Assembly: GCF_001465595.2 (NCBI RefSeq)
Contig: NZ_CP013481.2
Span: 1,984,001 to 2,048,000 of the forward strand
Direction of reading: 5' to 3'
Source: Pandoraea apista
GTDB lineage: Bacteria > Pseudomonadota > Gammaproteobacteria > Burkholderiales > Burkholderiaceae
Length of the DNA: 64,000 nucleotides
Part shown: piece by piece, positions 6,464-15,848 of the stretch
Position numbering within the stretch: position 1 is the stretch's first letter
How the letters are laid out: the number at the start of each line of letters is the position of its first letter
Position numbers and translations under genes: made by a program
The notes under the pieces: generated by a model
The model's input: only the letters and a program-made list of their open reading frames with translations
Told to the model about the DNA's origin: nothing
The model's database searches: none

Positions 6464-8055
6464 TGGGCGCCCGCGAATTTTCCATTCAGGACGTTCTCAA
6501 CGCTCGCGCCGAACTGGCACGCCGCAGCCTGCCCGACTTCGCTTGCATGGTCGACATCCCGACCGTGCCGCTGACCGATTCGGAAGATGAAGACCAGTTC
6601 ACGATGATGCGCCTCGGCAAGCTGGCTGCGCATCACGAACTCGTCTGCCGCGCGCTTCAGGACGTCGAAGCGGGCCTCATTCCCAACCTGATGGTGCTGA
6701 TGCCGCCGGGCAGCGCGAAAAGCACGTACGTCGATGTCGTGTTCGTGCCGTGGTTCATGGCGCGCGCGCCGCGTCGCAACGTCATCCTCGCCAGCTATGC
6801 GAGTGACATTGCAGCGAAGCAAGGACGCCGCGCACGCCAGCTCATCAAGTCGCCGTCGTTCGGACGTCTGACGCGCGGTATTGGTCTGTCTGCCGAGAGC
6901 CAAGCCGCCGACCAATGGGCGCTTACGAACGGAAGCGAGTACATGGCCGGGGGGCTGCTATCTGGCCTGACCGGCAACCGCGCGCACCTGGGCATCATTG
7001 ACGACCCGATCAAGGGGCGAGAACAGGCAGAGTCCGAGACGATCCGCAAAAAGACGTGGGACGCATACATCGACGATTTTTGCTCGCGTCTCATCCCGGG
7101 CGCACCGCAGATCATGATGCTCACGCGCTGGCACCGCGACGACCCGGCGGGCCGCATCCTGCCCGAAGACTGGGACGGCGAGTCCGGCGTGTTTGAGGGA
7201 CGCGACGGCCGCACATGGCACGTCATCTGCCTACCGGCCATCGCCGATCGCACTGACGACCCGCTCGGCCGCGCACTCGGTGAAACGCTCTGGCCCGAGT
7301 GGTTCAGCCTCGATCACTGGAAGCCTTTCCAGAAGAATCGCCGCACCTGGTACAGCCTGTATCAGCAGAAACCGTCGCCCGATGAAGGGACGTACTTCCA
7401 GCGCATCTGGTTCCGCCGGTACCGCCCGGGCAGCGAACCCGCGCACCTCAACAAGTACATGACCAGCGACCACGCGCCCGCCGGTGGCGACGGCAACGAC
7501 TTCGCGTGCGTTCGTGTCTGGGGCGTGGCCGCAAACAACGACGTCTACTTGCTCGACGGCTTTCGTGAGCACCTCACGATGGACAAGCTGGCCGAGCGCG
7601 TGGTGGGGAAGCGCGAGCGGGGTCTGGTGGGCTTGATTGCCAAGCACCGCCCGCTCGCGTGGTTCCCCGAGGATGACAACAACTGGAAAGCTTCAGCCGG
7701 CTTCATCACGCAGCAGATGCGCGCCGAGCGCCAGTTCGTGCGCGTCGAGCCGATTACCCCCCACGGCAGCAACAAGCAGGTCAAGGCGCAGGCGTTTCAG
7801 GGCATGGCGTCGTCAGGCTGCGTATGGATTCCCGAAGGGCCGGAAGGCGACGAAATCATCGAGCAATACGTCCAATTCCCGACCGGTAAGCACGACGACG
7901 AGGTCGACGCGGGCAGCCTGATGGGGCGTGCGCTTGCCGAAGCGCATCCGGCTGTTGTGCCGTTTAAGGAACAGAAGCGGGTTGAAAAAGACCGCTGGGA
8001 TCGTGCATTCAGCCGGAACGACGGCGACGGGGAGGGATCGTGGAAAGTGGCGTGA
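6463..8055 (+). CDS. Terminase large subunit
   Basis: 530 residues. The ATPase part has the Walker A MPPGSAKST (80-88) and Walker B LGIIDD (176-181). The C-terminal nuclease part has TSDHAPAGGDGNDFACVRVW (about 334-353) and HDDEVDAG (about 470-480), giving the acidic residues of an RNase H-like headful nuclease. It cuts and pumps concatemeric DNA into the procapsid through the portal encoded next door. The start chosen is the ATG at 6463 that overlaps the small-subunit stop. Confidence 0.93.
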   Translation: MGAREFSIQDVLNARAELARRSLPDFACMVDIPTVPLTDSEDEDQFTMMRLGKLAAHHELVCRALQDVEAGLIPNLMVLMPPGSAKSTYVDVVFVPWFMARAPRRNVILASYASDIAAKQGRRARQLIKSPSFGRLTRGIGLSAESQAADQWALTNGSEYMAGGLLSGLTGNRAHLGIIDDPIKGREQAESETIRKKTWDAYIDDFCSRLIPGAPQIMMLTRWHRDDPAGRILPEDWDGESGVFEGRDGRTWHVICLPAIADRTDDPLGRALGETLWPEWFSLDHWKPFQKNRRTWYSLYQQKPSPDEGTYFQRIWFRRYRPGSEPAHLNKYMTSDHAPAGGDGNDFACVRVWGVAANNDVYLLDGFREHLTMDKLAERVVGKRERGLVGLIAKHRPLAWFPEDDNNWKASAGFITQQMRAERQFVRVEPITPHGSNKQVKAQAFQGMASSGCVWIPEGPEGDEIIEQYVQFPTGKHDDEVDAGSLMGRALAEAHPAVVPFKEQKRVEKDRWDRAFSRNDGDGEGSWKVA

Positions 8056-10046
8056 TGCAGGGTCAACCCGTGGCAGTAGTTCAGGTCGACGTGATCGAAG
8101 CGCCAGACGTATCGGTGCTTTGCCGCTGGTTCGAAGAGTCGGAGCAAATGACCGACGACGCTCGCAAGCTTGCCGAGCGCGACCGAGATTACTACGACGC
8201 GAAACAGTGGACTGCCGCAGAACTCGCGACGCTTGCGCGCCGAGGCCAGCCAGCCCTGACGATCAACTACATCAAGCGCAAGGTCGAATACCTCCGTGGC
8301 TTCGAACGCCGTCTGCGCAGCGACCCTAAGGCATTCCCGCGCACCCCCCACGAAGAGCAGATGTCGGAAGCGGCGACAGATGCGCTTCGCTTCGTGGCCG
8401 ATCAGAACAAGTTTGACGTGACGCGCTCAGACGTGTTCGAGGACATGATGATCGAGGGCACGGGCGGCGCCGACGTCGTCGTGCGCCCCACGAATGATGG
8501 CTATGCCGTGGACATCAAACGCGTGCCGTGGGATCGCATCTTCTTCGATCCGTACAGCCGCGACAAAGATTTCGCCGATGCCCGCTACAAGGGAATCGTG
8601 ATCTGGGAAGATCGCGCAGCAGCGCTTGAAGCCTACCCGGACCGTGCGGCGGCTATCGAAAACACGCTGAATAGCGGTTCGATGGCCGACACATACGACG
8701 ACCGGCCGAAGTACTCACGCTGGGCCGACAACCGTCGAACTCGCGTTCGCATCGTGCAAATGCACTGGCGGCAGGGCGGTCAGTGGATGGTCGCGACGTT
8801 CACGCGCGGCGGATATCTAGACGATCCGATGCCGTCGCCCTACGTTGACCGTGAGGGCAATCCGACGTCGTCGCTCATCCTGCGCTCAGCATACGTCGAC
8901 CGTGAGAATAACCGTTACGGCCACGTGCGCGACCTGATCCCTCTTCAGGACGAGATCAACAAGCGTCGCAGCAAGGCGCTGCACCTCATGAGCGTGCGCC
9001 AGACGTTCGGCAACCGTCAGGCAATCCTCGACGTCGACAAGGCGAAGCGCGAACTCGCGAAGCCTGACGGGCACATCGAAGTTGAAGCTGGCGGCCAGTT
9101 GAATGCCGATTTCGGCGTGCTGCCGACCGATGGCATGGCGCAGGCACAGCTCGAGCTACTTCGTCATGCGACGGGCGAGATGCAGGCCAGCGGCCCAAAT
9201 GCCGCGATGGCAGGCAAAGACCCGCGTATTCAGTCGGGACGCGCGATTCAAGCGCAGCAGGCGGGCGGCGCAATCGAGGTCGAACCTATTGTCGATGACC
9301 TGCGCCAGTGGACGCAGCAAGTCATGGAGGCGTCTTGGCTGCGTGTGCGCCAATTCTGGACGGGCCCGACGTGGGTGCGTGTAACTGATGACGAACGCAA
9401 TCTGAAGTGGGTCGGGCTGAACCAGCCGGTGACGCTCGCCGACGAACTCGCGGCCATGCCGCCCGAGCAGGCACAGCAGATAACGCAGCAATACCAATTG
9501 CAGCCTGGCGACCCGCGTCTCGACCAAGTCGTGCGCCGCGATAACGAAATCTCCGGTCTGGACGTGGACATCATCATCGAGGAAGGCCCTGACGTCGCGA
9601 ATATCCAAGCCGAACAGTTTCAGATTCTCGCGCAGATCGCGCCTGCACTCGCGCAGACAGGTGACCCGATCCCGACCGAGGTTCTTATCCGTGCTTCGAG
9701 CTTGCGCAACAAGGATGCATTGCTTGATCAGATGAATAAGGCGCGCGAACAGCGTGCAGCCGCTCAGCAGGGTGCTGCACAGATCGGGCAGGCGCAGGCA
9801 GAGGCGACCATCAACAAGACCAATTCAGATGCATTGAAGGCTCGCGCGCAGGCCGCCGAGTCCATGGCGAACGCTCAACGCGGCCCCGACGCTCCGCAGC
9901 CTCAGCAACAACCGTCGACCCTCGACGAAATGAAGAAGGCTGCCGAAATCCGGCGCATCAATGCGCAGACTGCGGCCCTTCAAGTTGATTCGATCAAGAC
10001 GATTGCCGACGCGCAGCGCCCGGCACAGGTGACAGATTTCGCATAA
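8055..10046 (+). CDS. P22-type portal protein
   Basis: 663 residues, a length typical of P22-like portals. Residues about 20-60 contain FEESEQMTDDARKLAERDRD and the QPALTINYIKRKVEYLRGFE motif that marks this family. The C-terminal 130 residues are Gln/Ala-rich and helical, resembling the P22 portal barrel. The protein forms the dodecameric ring for DNA entry and exit. ATG 8055 overlaps the terminase stop; a GTG at 8040 with a closer GGAGGG is an alternative. Confidence 0.88.
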   Translation: MQGQPVAVVQVDVIEAPDVSVLCRWFEESEQMTDDARKLAERDRDYYDAKQWTAAELATLARRGQPALTINYIKRKVEYLRGFERRLRSDPKAFPRTPHEEQMSEAATDALRFVADQNKFDVTRSDVFEDMMIEGTGGADVVVRPTNDGYAVDIKRVPWDRIFFDPYSRDKDFADARYKGIVIWEDRAAALEAYPDRAAAIENTLNSGSMADTYDDRPKYSRWADNRRTRVRIVQMHWRQGGQWMVATFTRGGYLDDPMPSPYVDREGNPTSSLILRSAYVDRENNRYGHVRDLIPLQDEINKRRSKALHLMSVRQTFGNRQAILDVDKAKRELAKPDGHIEVEAGGQLNADFGVLPTDGMAQAQLELLRHATGEMQASGPNAAMAGKDPRIQSGRAIQAQQAGGAIEVEPIVDDLRQWTQQVMEASWLRVRQFWTGPTWVRVTDDERNLKWVGLNQPVTLADELAAMPPEQAQQITQQYQLQPGDPRLDQVVRRDNEISGLDVDIIIEEGPDVANIQAEQFQILAQIAPALAQTGDPIPTEVLIRASSLRNKDALLDQMNKAREQRAAAQQGAAQIGQAQAEATINKTNSDALKARAQAAESMANAQRGPDAPQPQQQPSTLDEMKKAAEIRRINAQTAALQVDSIKTIADAQRPAQVTDFA

Positions 10047-10109
10047 CCCGCCGCCGGGGATCGGGCGTATGGCTGCCGCCGGGCCAATTCGGGCGTGTTG
10101 GAGAGAGCA

Positions 10110-10913
10110 ATGACGACATCACTGGACGACGTTTTGAGTGGGGCAGCACCGCAAGAACCGAACGACGCCGCGCAGCAGCAGCAAGGCGACACGGCAACGG
10201 CGGCGACTGAGCAATCCACTACGGGCGACGCGGCCACGCAAGCGGAAGCGCAACAGGCAGCAGCAACGCTGAGCGTAGACGAGGGCGCGGATGCGAGTGC
10301 GACGCCGGCACAACAGACTGGATCCATGGTGCCGCTGAAAGCTCTTGAGGAAGAACGCAAGGGACGACAGGACTGGAAGGAAAAGGCAATCCGAGCCGAG
10401 GCAGCGCTCGAAGCTTTGCGGACGCAGCACTCGCAACCGCAGGCAATGCAAGCGCAACAGCCGGTCGAAATGGATCTTCATACGACGCTTCTGAACGAGC
10501 GATTCAACACCTCCGAAATGTTGCTTCGCGCCAAGCACGACGACGTTGACGACATGGTGAAGATCTTTCAGGAAGCCGTCGCAAAGAATCCGGCTCTCGG
10601 CGCGGAAATGGGACGCCAGATCAATCCGTATGGATGGATGTACGACCAGGCGAAGCGCATTCAGGCGATGGAAGAAATCGGCAGCGATCCGGCGGCGTAC
10701 CGCCAGAAGTTGCGAGATGAACTCATGGCCGAGATGCAAGCGCAACAGTCGCAAGCGTCTACTGATGCATCGACCGTCGCGCAAACGACTGCCATTACCG
10801 CCCAGCCAGTCATTCCGAAAACTCTCGCGACCGCACGATCCGCCGCGCCGCGCACTGCGCCGGCATGGACGGGCCCTACGGCGCTGTCCGACATTCTCAA
10901 TTCGAAGAGGTAA
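10110..10913 (+). CDS. Putative scaffolding protein
   Basis: 267 residues between portal and capsid, the classic place for a scaffold. Residues 1-75 are low-complexity Gln/Ala/Thr. The centre (VPLKALEEERKGRQDWKEKA) predicts coiled coil. The end is rich in Ala, Thr and Pro. The start is ATG 10110 with GGAGAG at good spacing; an upstream TTG would lack one. It likely guides procapsid assembly and leaves before packaging. Confidence 0.75.
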   Translation: MTTSLDDVLSGAAPQEPNDAAQQQQGDTATAATEQSTTGDAATQAEAQQAAATLSVDEGADASATPAQQTGSMVPLKALEEERKGRQDWKEKAIRAEAALEALRTQHSQPQAMQAQQPVEMDLHTTLLNERFNTSEMLLRAKHDDVDDMVKIFQEAVAKNPALGAEMGRQINPYGWMYDQAKRIQAMEEIGSDPAAYRQKLRDELMAEMQAQQSQASTDASTVAQTTAITAQPVIPKTLATARSAAPRTAPAWTGPTALSDILNSKR

Positions 10914-10919
10914 CGAAAA

Positions 10920-12014
10920 ATGGCTGAAACTACCGCCCGCGCGGGCTTGACCCCGCAGCAATGGGACGATCAATTCTTCATGGAATACGTCCGTGACAAC
11001 CGCTTTAAGCGGTACATGGGCACCGATGAAAACTCGATCATCCAACTGAAAGACGATCTGACCCGCAAGTCGGGAGATCGCGTGACCTTCGCCAACGTCC
11101 GCAAGCTCAAGGGACAAGGCGTCACCGGCAACCAGGTGCTCGAAGGCAACGAAGAAGAACTCGACTCGCGTTCGATGGCCGTCACGGTCAATCCGCTGCG
11201 CAATGCCGTAATCGTCACCGACTGGGATGAGCAGAAGTCAGCGATCGACCTGCGCAACGCAGGAAAAATGGCACTTAAGCTTTGGGCGATGGAAAAGCTG
11301 CGTGACGCCACGATCGCGGCGCTGTACTCGATCAATGGCGTTCCCTACGCATCGGCGACCGAGGTGCAGAAAGATGCATGGTTGGCCGACAATGCCGACC
11401 GCGTGCTCTTCGGCGCATCGGTGTCGAACAACACGGGCAACGACCACTCGGCGTCGCTCGCGAACATCGACAACACTGCCGACAAGCTCAGCACGGACAT
11501 GATCAGCCTTGCCAAGCGCCGCGCACAACTCGCATCACCGGCCATTAAACCGATTCGATTGAACGAGGATGAAGAGTGGTTCGTGATGTTCGCGAACTCG
11601 TTAGCGTTCCGTGATCTGGGCAAAGACCCAGCGATGGTTCAAGCCAACCGTGATGCGCGCGCTCGCGAGGGCAACTCGATGAACAGCAATCCGCTGTTCA
11701 CCGGCGGTTCTCTCGTCTGGGACGGCGTGATCATCCGCGAAATCCCAGAAATCCCGTATCTCCCTGGTGTGGGCGCCGGTGGCATTCAGGTCGGTGCCAA
11801 CTTCCTCGTGGGTGCGCAGGCGGTCGGCGTCGCATGGGCTCAGCGCACGAAGTCGACTACCGATGTGCGTGACTACGGCTACCGAACCGGTGTCGGTGTT
11901 CAGGAGATCCGCGGCGTCGAAAAGCTCCTCTTCGGCAAGGGCCCGGACGACACCGCGAACCTGGTGCAACACGGCGTGCATACGGTATATGCCGCCGCCG
12001 TGGCCGACGCCTGA
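10920..12014 (+). CDS. Major capsid protein, N4-gp56 family
   Basis: 364 residues. The segment around residues 35-75 (QLKDDLTRKSGDRVTFANVR, then QGVTGNQVLEGNEEELDSRS) is diagnostic of the N4-gp56/DUF4043 capsid family. The rest fits the HK97-like fold: a helical spine at about 110-135 and the P-domain. It forms the icosahedral shell. A strong hairpin follows the gene, consistent with differential expression. The N4-type capsid beside P22-type portal and tail genes is a mosaic combination. Confidence 0.9.
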   Translation: MAETTARAGLTPQQWDDQFFMEYVRDNRFKRYMGTDENSIIQLKDDLTRKSGDRVTFANVRKLKGQGVTGNQVLEGNEEELDSRSMAVTVNPLRNAVIVTDWDEQKSAIDLRNAGKMALKLWAMEKLRDATIAALYSINGVPYASATEVQKDAWLADNADRVLFGASVSNNTGNDHSASLANIDNTADKLSTDMISLAKRRAQLASPAIKPIRLNEDEEWFVMFANSLAFRDLGKDPAMVQANRDARAREGNSMNSNPLFTGGSLVWDGVIIREIPEIPYLPGVGAGGIQVGANFLVGAQAVGVAWAQRTKSTTDVRDYGYRTGVGVQEIRGVEKLLFGKGPDDTANLVQHGVHTVYAAAVADA

Positions 12015-12031
12015 TCGCCCGTGATGTTAAC

Positions 12032-12049
12032 GCGGGCCTTCGGGCCCGC
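12032..12049 (+). terminator. Hairpin after the capsid gene (possible attenuator)
   Basis: A 7-bp GC-rich stem GCGGGCC / GGCCCGC with a TTCG loop, followed by TTCCC rather than a T-run. It may stabilise capsid mRNA or attenuate readthrough instead of fully terminating. Confidence 0.5.
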
Positions 12050-12083
12050 TTCCCGAACCGCATTTGAAATCGAGGAAACGGAC

Positions 12084-12518
12084 ATGACCACCTTTACTGC
12101 AACAAATACCGGCACGGCAAATGCTGTCGCTGGCGTGGGCGATGGCCACGGCCTGAAGGCTGTGGTTGGCGTATTCACGTTGGGCGCCGCACTGGCACTG
12201 AACGATGTGATCGCGAGCCCGACGCTGCCCAAGGGCGCAACTATCGTCGATGTCATCGTCACTGCGACGGATCTCGACACGAACGGAACGCCAACGATCT
12301 CGCTCGACGTCGGCTACGGCGACGATCCGGATTATTTCATTCAGGCGTCGACCATCGGCCAGACCGGCGGCGTGGCGCGCGCTTCGGCTCCGACGGCCAA
12401 GCCCTTGCTGCTAGCGCTGAACGATACCGTTGATGTGACGGTGAAAGCTGCGCCGGCGACGGGCGCTACCACCGGCACCGTATCTATCGTCGTTCTATTC
12501 CTGCCGCCGAACGCGTAA
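12084..12518 (+). CDS. Hypothetical virion protein, possible head decoration
   Basis: 144 residues from ATG 12084, which has GAGGAAA upstream. The composition is Ala/Thr/Val-rich with alternating beta patterns (for example ATIVDVIVTATDLDTNGTPT at about 53-72), suggesting a beta-sandwich. Its position directly after the capsid gene suggests a decoration or capsid-stabilising protein. No family was recognised, so the role is inferred from synteny only. Confidence 0.6.
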   Translation: MTTFTATNTGTANAVAGVGDGHGLKAVVGVFTLGAALALNDVIASPTLPKGATIVDVIVTATDLDTNGTPTISLDVGYGDDPDYFIQASTIGQTGGVARASAPTAKPLLLALNDTVDVTVKAAPATGATTGTVSIVVLFLPPNA

Positions 12519-12573
12519 GCCGAAACGTGGACATACGGGCGGCGCGGTCTGGCCGCCCACAAAGGAGAAAGAA

Positions 12574-12966
12574 ATGGCAAAGGTCAAATACCTGGGTGAT
12601 CCGAGCGGTGACGAGCATCGCCACTCGATTGAACACGTCGGCGTGAAGCTCTCGCGTGGCGAGTGGGCGGAGCTGCCTGACCATGCCGCCAAGAAACTCG
12701 CGGGCAATCCGCATTTCGAGGTGAAAGGCATTGCGGCAGATGGCGATTCGAATGCTGGGTCTGCTGCGTCGGACGCCCGTATCGCTGAGTTGACCGCGTC
12801 GAACGAGGCGCTCGCCGCCGAAGTCGAGAAGCTGACGGCGGCTCTCGATGAGCGTGGCAAGACGCTTCAGGAGGCAACGGCCCGCATCGCTGAGTTGGAA
12901 GCGACGGTCACCTCGTTGCAGATCCCGCCGGTCGACGAGGCGCCCGCGAAAGCGTCGAAGAAATAA
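12574..12966 (+). CDS. Hypothetical coiled-coil structural protein
   Basis: 130 residues. The N-terminal 50 form a small beta fold (KVKYLGDPSGDEHRHSIEHV). Residues 60-115 are a heptad coiled coil (ARIAELTASNEALAAEVEKL, then TAALDERGKTLQEATARIAE). A GGAGAAAG ribosome site precedes ATG 12574. It sits between capsid and head-completion genes, so a head or neck role is likely. Confidence 0.65.
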   Translation: MAKVKYLGDPSGDEHRHSIEHVGVKLSRGEWAELPDHAAKKLAGNPHFEVKGIAADGDSNAGSAASDARIAELTASNEALAAEVEKLTAALDERGKTLQEATARIAELEATVTSLQIPPVDEAPAKASKK

Positions 12967-12978
12967 GCGAGGCCGCAC

Positions 12979-13314
12979 ATGGCAGCGACGATCAACGATC
13001 TGGCGACCCGAGTACTGCAAAAGCTGCGCGTCCTGAGCGTGGGGCAGACGGCGTACCCCGAGGATATGGAAATCGCGAAGCAGAAGATCCGCGCGGCGCA
13101 TGCGTCGTTCCGCAAGGATGAGCGCGTGCGCTGGACGATTTCGTCGCTGCCTGAGGCCGCCGAGGAACCCTACGTGATGCTCGCGGCGTATTTCTGCGCC
13201 CCCGAGTTTCGCAAACAGGCCGACCCGTCGTGGGTCACGTTCGCCGAGCGCGAAATTAACGCGGTCATCCAGACGCCCACATCCGGCGTGCCGGTGTGCA
13301 CGGAGTATTTCTGA
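12979..13314 (+). CDS. Head completion protein (P22 gp4-like)
   Basis: 111 residues, mostly helical, beginning MAATINDLATRVLQKLRVLS and containing EDMEIAKQKIRAAHASFRKD. This is the pattern of P22 gp4-type adaptors, which bind below the portal and plug the packaged head. Its order (capsid, this gene, gp10-like gene) supports the assignment. It is immediately followed by the next gene without a gap. Confidence 0.7.
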   Translation: MAATINDLATRVLQKLRVLSVGQTAYPEDMEIAKQKIRAAHASFRKDERVRWTISSLPEAAEEPYVMLAAYFCAPEFRKQADPSWVTFAEREINAVIQTPTSGVPVCTEYF

Positions 13315-13725
13315 ATGGACATCTCTTTCTCGGTCGCTATGGATCAGCCCGCAGAGCGGCGCGATTTTGAAGTCGCGGCCGGGGACGATTTCCGCGTACT
13401 GCTCAGCGTCTATGCCAAAGACGTCGACGACGGCTCGCTACCGGTCGACCTGACGGGCAAGACGCTTACGCTGAAGGTGGCGGACTGTGCCTATCCGCCG
13501 CTGACCGTGTCGGCTGCCGGTGCCGCGCAGACTGCGTTCGTGTTTGTGCCCGGTAATACGAAGGACGCATGTGGGCGCCTGCCTTACACGATCAAGATGA
13601 CCGATAACACCAGCGGGAAGGTCACGACTTTGGCGTTTGGCGCGATGGTCGTGCGCAACGCTGGTGCGTGCGTCTGGCCACAGGGCAACGATTACGGCTG
13701 GCGCGGTTACGGGAGGCTCGTATGA
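13315..13725 (+). CDS. Hypothetical beta-sandwich structural protein
   Basis: 136 residues starting right after the preceding stop. Beta-rich: DFEVAAGDDFRVLLSVYAKD, then VDLTGKTLTLKVAD at about 40-60. The pattern resembles N-terminal BppU-like or immunoglobulin-like domains of phage baseplate or neck proteins. The end is WPQGNDYGWRGYGRL. Its stop overlaps the start of the gp10-like gene (ATGA). Confidence 0.55.
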   Translation: MDISFSVAMDQPAERRDFEVAAGDDFRVLLSVYAKDVDDGSLPVDLTGKTLTLKVADCAYPPLTVSAAGAAQTAFVFVPGNTKDACGRLPYTIKMTDNTSGKVTTLAFGAMVVRNAGACVWPQGNDYGWRGYGRLV

Positions 13726-15140
13726 TCCCGCTTCCGCTCACCGGCGGCTCGTCAAAGGCTCGCAGCCACATTGCGTCGAGCGTCCGTTCGCTGAACCTCT
13801 ATGGCGAGAAGAACCCGCAGGGAAGCGAATTCCCCGAGACCTATTACCCGACGCCGGGCCTGCGCAAACTCGCGACCGCGCCGGAATCCGGTTACGCGGG
13901 CCTTTACGTCAGCTCGGCAAATGAACTGTTCGCGGCCGTCGGAAAGTCGATTTACCAGATCGGCAGCGATTACTCGTTCACGAAGATCGGCGAGATTGGC
14001 ACGCCTGCCGGGCCGGTGTCGATGCAGGACAACACGCTTCAAATCGTGATCGTCGACGGCTCGCCGAATGGCTGGACGGTCGAGATGAACACGAAGGCAT
14101 TCGCCAAGATCACCGATCCGGCGTTCTACGGCTCGCCGCGCGCGTCCATCGTCGACGACTTCATGGTCTTCAACCAGCCGGGCACACGCCAGTTCTATGT
14201 CTCGCCTGCGCTCTCGATGGATCTCGACCCGCTCGACATCGCGGCGAAGAATGGTGCGCCCGACAAGCTGGTTGTCGCGGTCGTGGCAAACCGTCTTATC
14301 TGGTTGCTTGGCGAGCGCAGTACTGAAATCTGGAATAACACCGGGGCATCTGATTTTGCCTTCGCACGATATCCGGGCGTCTTCATTCAGCATGGGTGCG
14401 CGGCGGCGGCGTCCCCCGCTGTGGCCGACAGCGCCGTCTTCTGGCTCGGCCAGGACGAGCAAGGCGGCGGCCTGGTGTTCCGTGGTAGCCAGTTGAGCGC
14501 GCAACTGATCTCGACGCCGGCGCTCACTGAGGAATTGCGCTCGTATCCGCGACTCGACGATGCGATCGGCTATATCCATCAGCTTGACTCGCATTTGTTC
14601 TATGTCCTGACGTTCCCGACTGCTGATCGAACGTGGTGCTACGACATGCTCTCGAGCGAGTGGCATGAGCGCGGCTGGATGAGCGACGACGGAAAGCAGC
14701 ATCGCCACCGGGGCGCGTGCTTCGCCAACTGGCGCGGCAAGCAGATCGTGGGGGACTGGGAGACGGGAGATCTCTACGAACTCACGCCTGATGCCTACGA
14801 CGACGCGGGGGAGGAGACTCTTCGTTTGCGCTCTTGGGCAATCGCCGGTGGCAGTGGTGAGCCGATGAGCTACGACAAATTCCGCGCGGTGATGGAGGTC
14901 GGCGAGGCGTCCTCATATGAGGACGACCCGAAGGCCCGTCTTCGCTGGTCTGATACGCGCGGCAGAACTTGGTCGAATGCGATCTCGATGAGCGTGGGCA
15001 AGCGCGGTGAGTTCTCGCGCAATGTGGAGCGTCATCGCCTCGGAACCGATCTTGCGAATGGTCGAATTTTTGAACTTGCGTGGTCAGCAAATTGTAAAAC
15101 GGCATTGGCCGGAGCGTATGTCGATGTGGGGGCTGATTAA
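13722..15140 (+). CDS. Packaged DNA stabilisation protein (P22 gp10-like)
   Basis: 472 residues, the same length as P22 gp10. The N-terminus (MIPLPLTGGSSKARSHIASS, then the YYPTPGLRK region) is typical of the Phage_stabilise family, a beta-propeller-like tail hub. It binds gp4 and carries the tailspikes. Start is ATG 13722 with GGGAGG upstream; longer forms into the preceding gene are unlikely. The assignment is firm by length, motif and synteny. Confidence 0.88.
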   Translation: MIPLPLTGGSSKARSHIASSVRSLNLYGEKNPQGSEFPETYYPTPGLRKLATAPESGYAGLYVSSANELFAAVGKSIYQIGSDYSFTKIGEIGTPAGPVSMQDNTLQIVIVDGSPNGWTVEMNTKAFAKITDPAFYGSPRASIVDDFMVFNQPGTRQFYVSPALSMDLDPLDIAAKNGAPDKLVVAVVANRLIWLLGERSTEIWNNTGASDFAFARYPGVFIQHGCAAAASPAVADSAVFWLGQDEQGGGLVFRGSQLSAQLISTPALTEELRSYPRLDDAIGYIHQLDSHLFYVLTFPTADRTWCYDMLSSEWHERGWMSDDGKQHRHRGACFANWRGKQIVGDWETGDLYELTPDAYDDAGEETLRLRSWAIAGGSGEPMSYDKFRAVMEVGEASSYEDDPKARLRWSDTRGRTWSNAISMSVGKRGEFSRNVERHRLGTDLANGRIFELAWSANCKTALAGAYVDVGAD

Positions 15141-15514
15141 TGGCAGACATCGCACCGCTCCCTTTCCCGCCGCGCGAAGTTCCGTTTCTGCTTCAGGACG
15201 GTTCCGGGCGTGTCAATGAAATCTGGCTCGAATTCATCATAGGCTTCTTCGGACGCACCGGTGGCGAGAGCGGCAACGAACAGGGAAGTATTCCTGTCGA
15301 TGTGACGGACCTCCAACTAGACGCAGAGAGCATGCGTGCCGCATCGCTGGCCGTCGCTGCGCTCGCGCGCCTGGCAGAGATTGAAACGATGCTCATGGCG
15401 GCCGTGCCCCAACCGCCGATGATGATCAGTACTTCAGATATGGCCGCAATGGCCACCGACGTCGTTTCGCGCCGGGCTGACAGCGACGACATTCGAATTC
15501 TTATGGGGGTCTGA
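15140..15514 (+). CDS. Hypothetical virion protein
   Basis: 124 residues. The N-terminus (FPPREVPFLLQDGSGRVNEI, then WLEFIIGFFGRT) resembles a small protein found next to tail-hub genes in P22-like prophages. The C-terminal half is a helical Ala/Met segment. It overlaps the gp10-like stop by one base. Role not known. Confidence 0.6.
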   Translation: MADIAPLPFPPREVPFLLQDGSGRVNEIWLEFIIGFFGRTGGESGNEQGSIPVDVTDLQLDAESMRAASLAVAALARLAEIETMLMAAVPQPPMMISTSDMAAMATDVVSRRADSDDIRILMGV

Positions 15515-15515
15515 C

Positions 15516-15848
15516 ATGGCCGTGAATTGGTACGTACTCTCTCAGTCGGTGATCGCTGCCGGCGCAGCCGTAGCGAAATATGCGCCAACGGCGAAGCGTC
15601 AGGGCGTCATCCACTCAGCGCACGCTTGGAATCCTACGGCATCGGCTGTCACGCTGAATTTCTATCTCGTCCCAACTGCCGGATCTGCTGGCGCGGCAAC
15701 GCAGATCTGGCAGGTATCGGTACCCGCTGGGAAGGCAATTCTGATCCCGGAACTGGCGAACGTAAAGATTCCGAATCCGAATGCGCTTTTCGTCGATGGC
15801 GCCGGCGTCACGCTGACTCTTACGGGCGCGGAGGCCGACGTCGCATGA
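15516..15848 (+). CDS. Hypothetical beta-rich virion protein
   Basis: 110 residues. Central beta pattern (ASAVTLNFYLVPTAGSAGAA, then TQIWQVSVPAGKAILIPELA) indicates a small beta-sandwich. Similar short proteins lie in head/tail regions of Burkholderia phages. It could be a minor fibre or decoration component. The next gene starts four bases before its end (ATGA). Confidence 0.55.
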   Translation: MAVNWYVLSQSVIAAGAAVAKYAPTAKRQGVIHSAHAWNPTASAVTLNFYLVPTAGSAGAATQIWQVSVPAGKAILIPELANVKIPNPNALFVDGAGVTLTLTGAEADVA

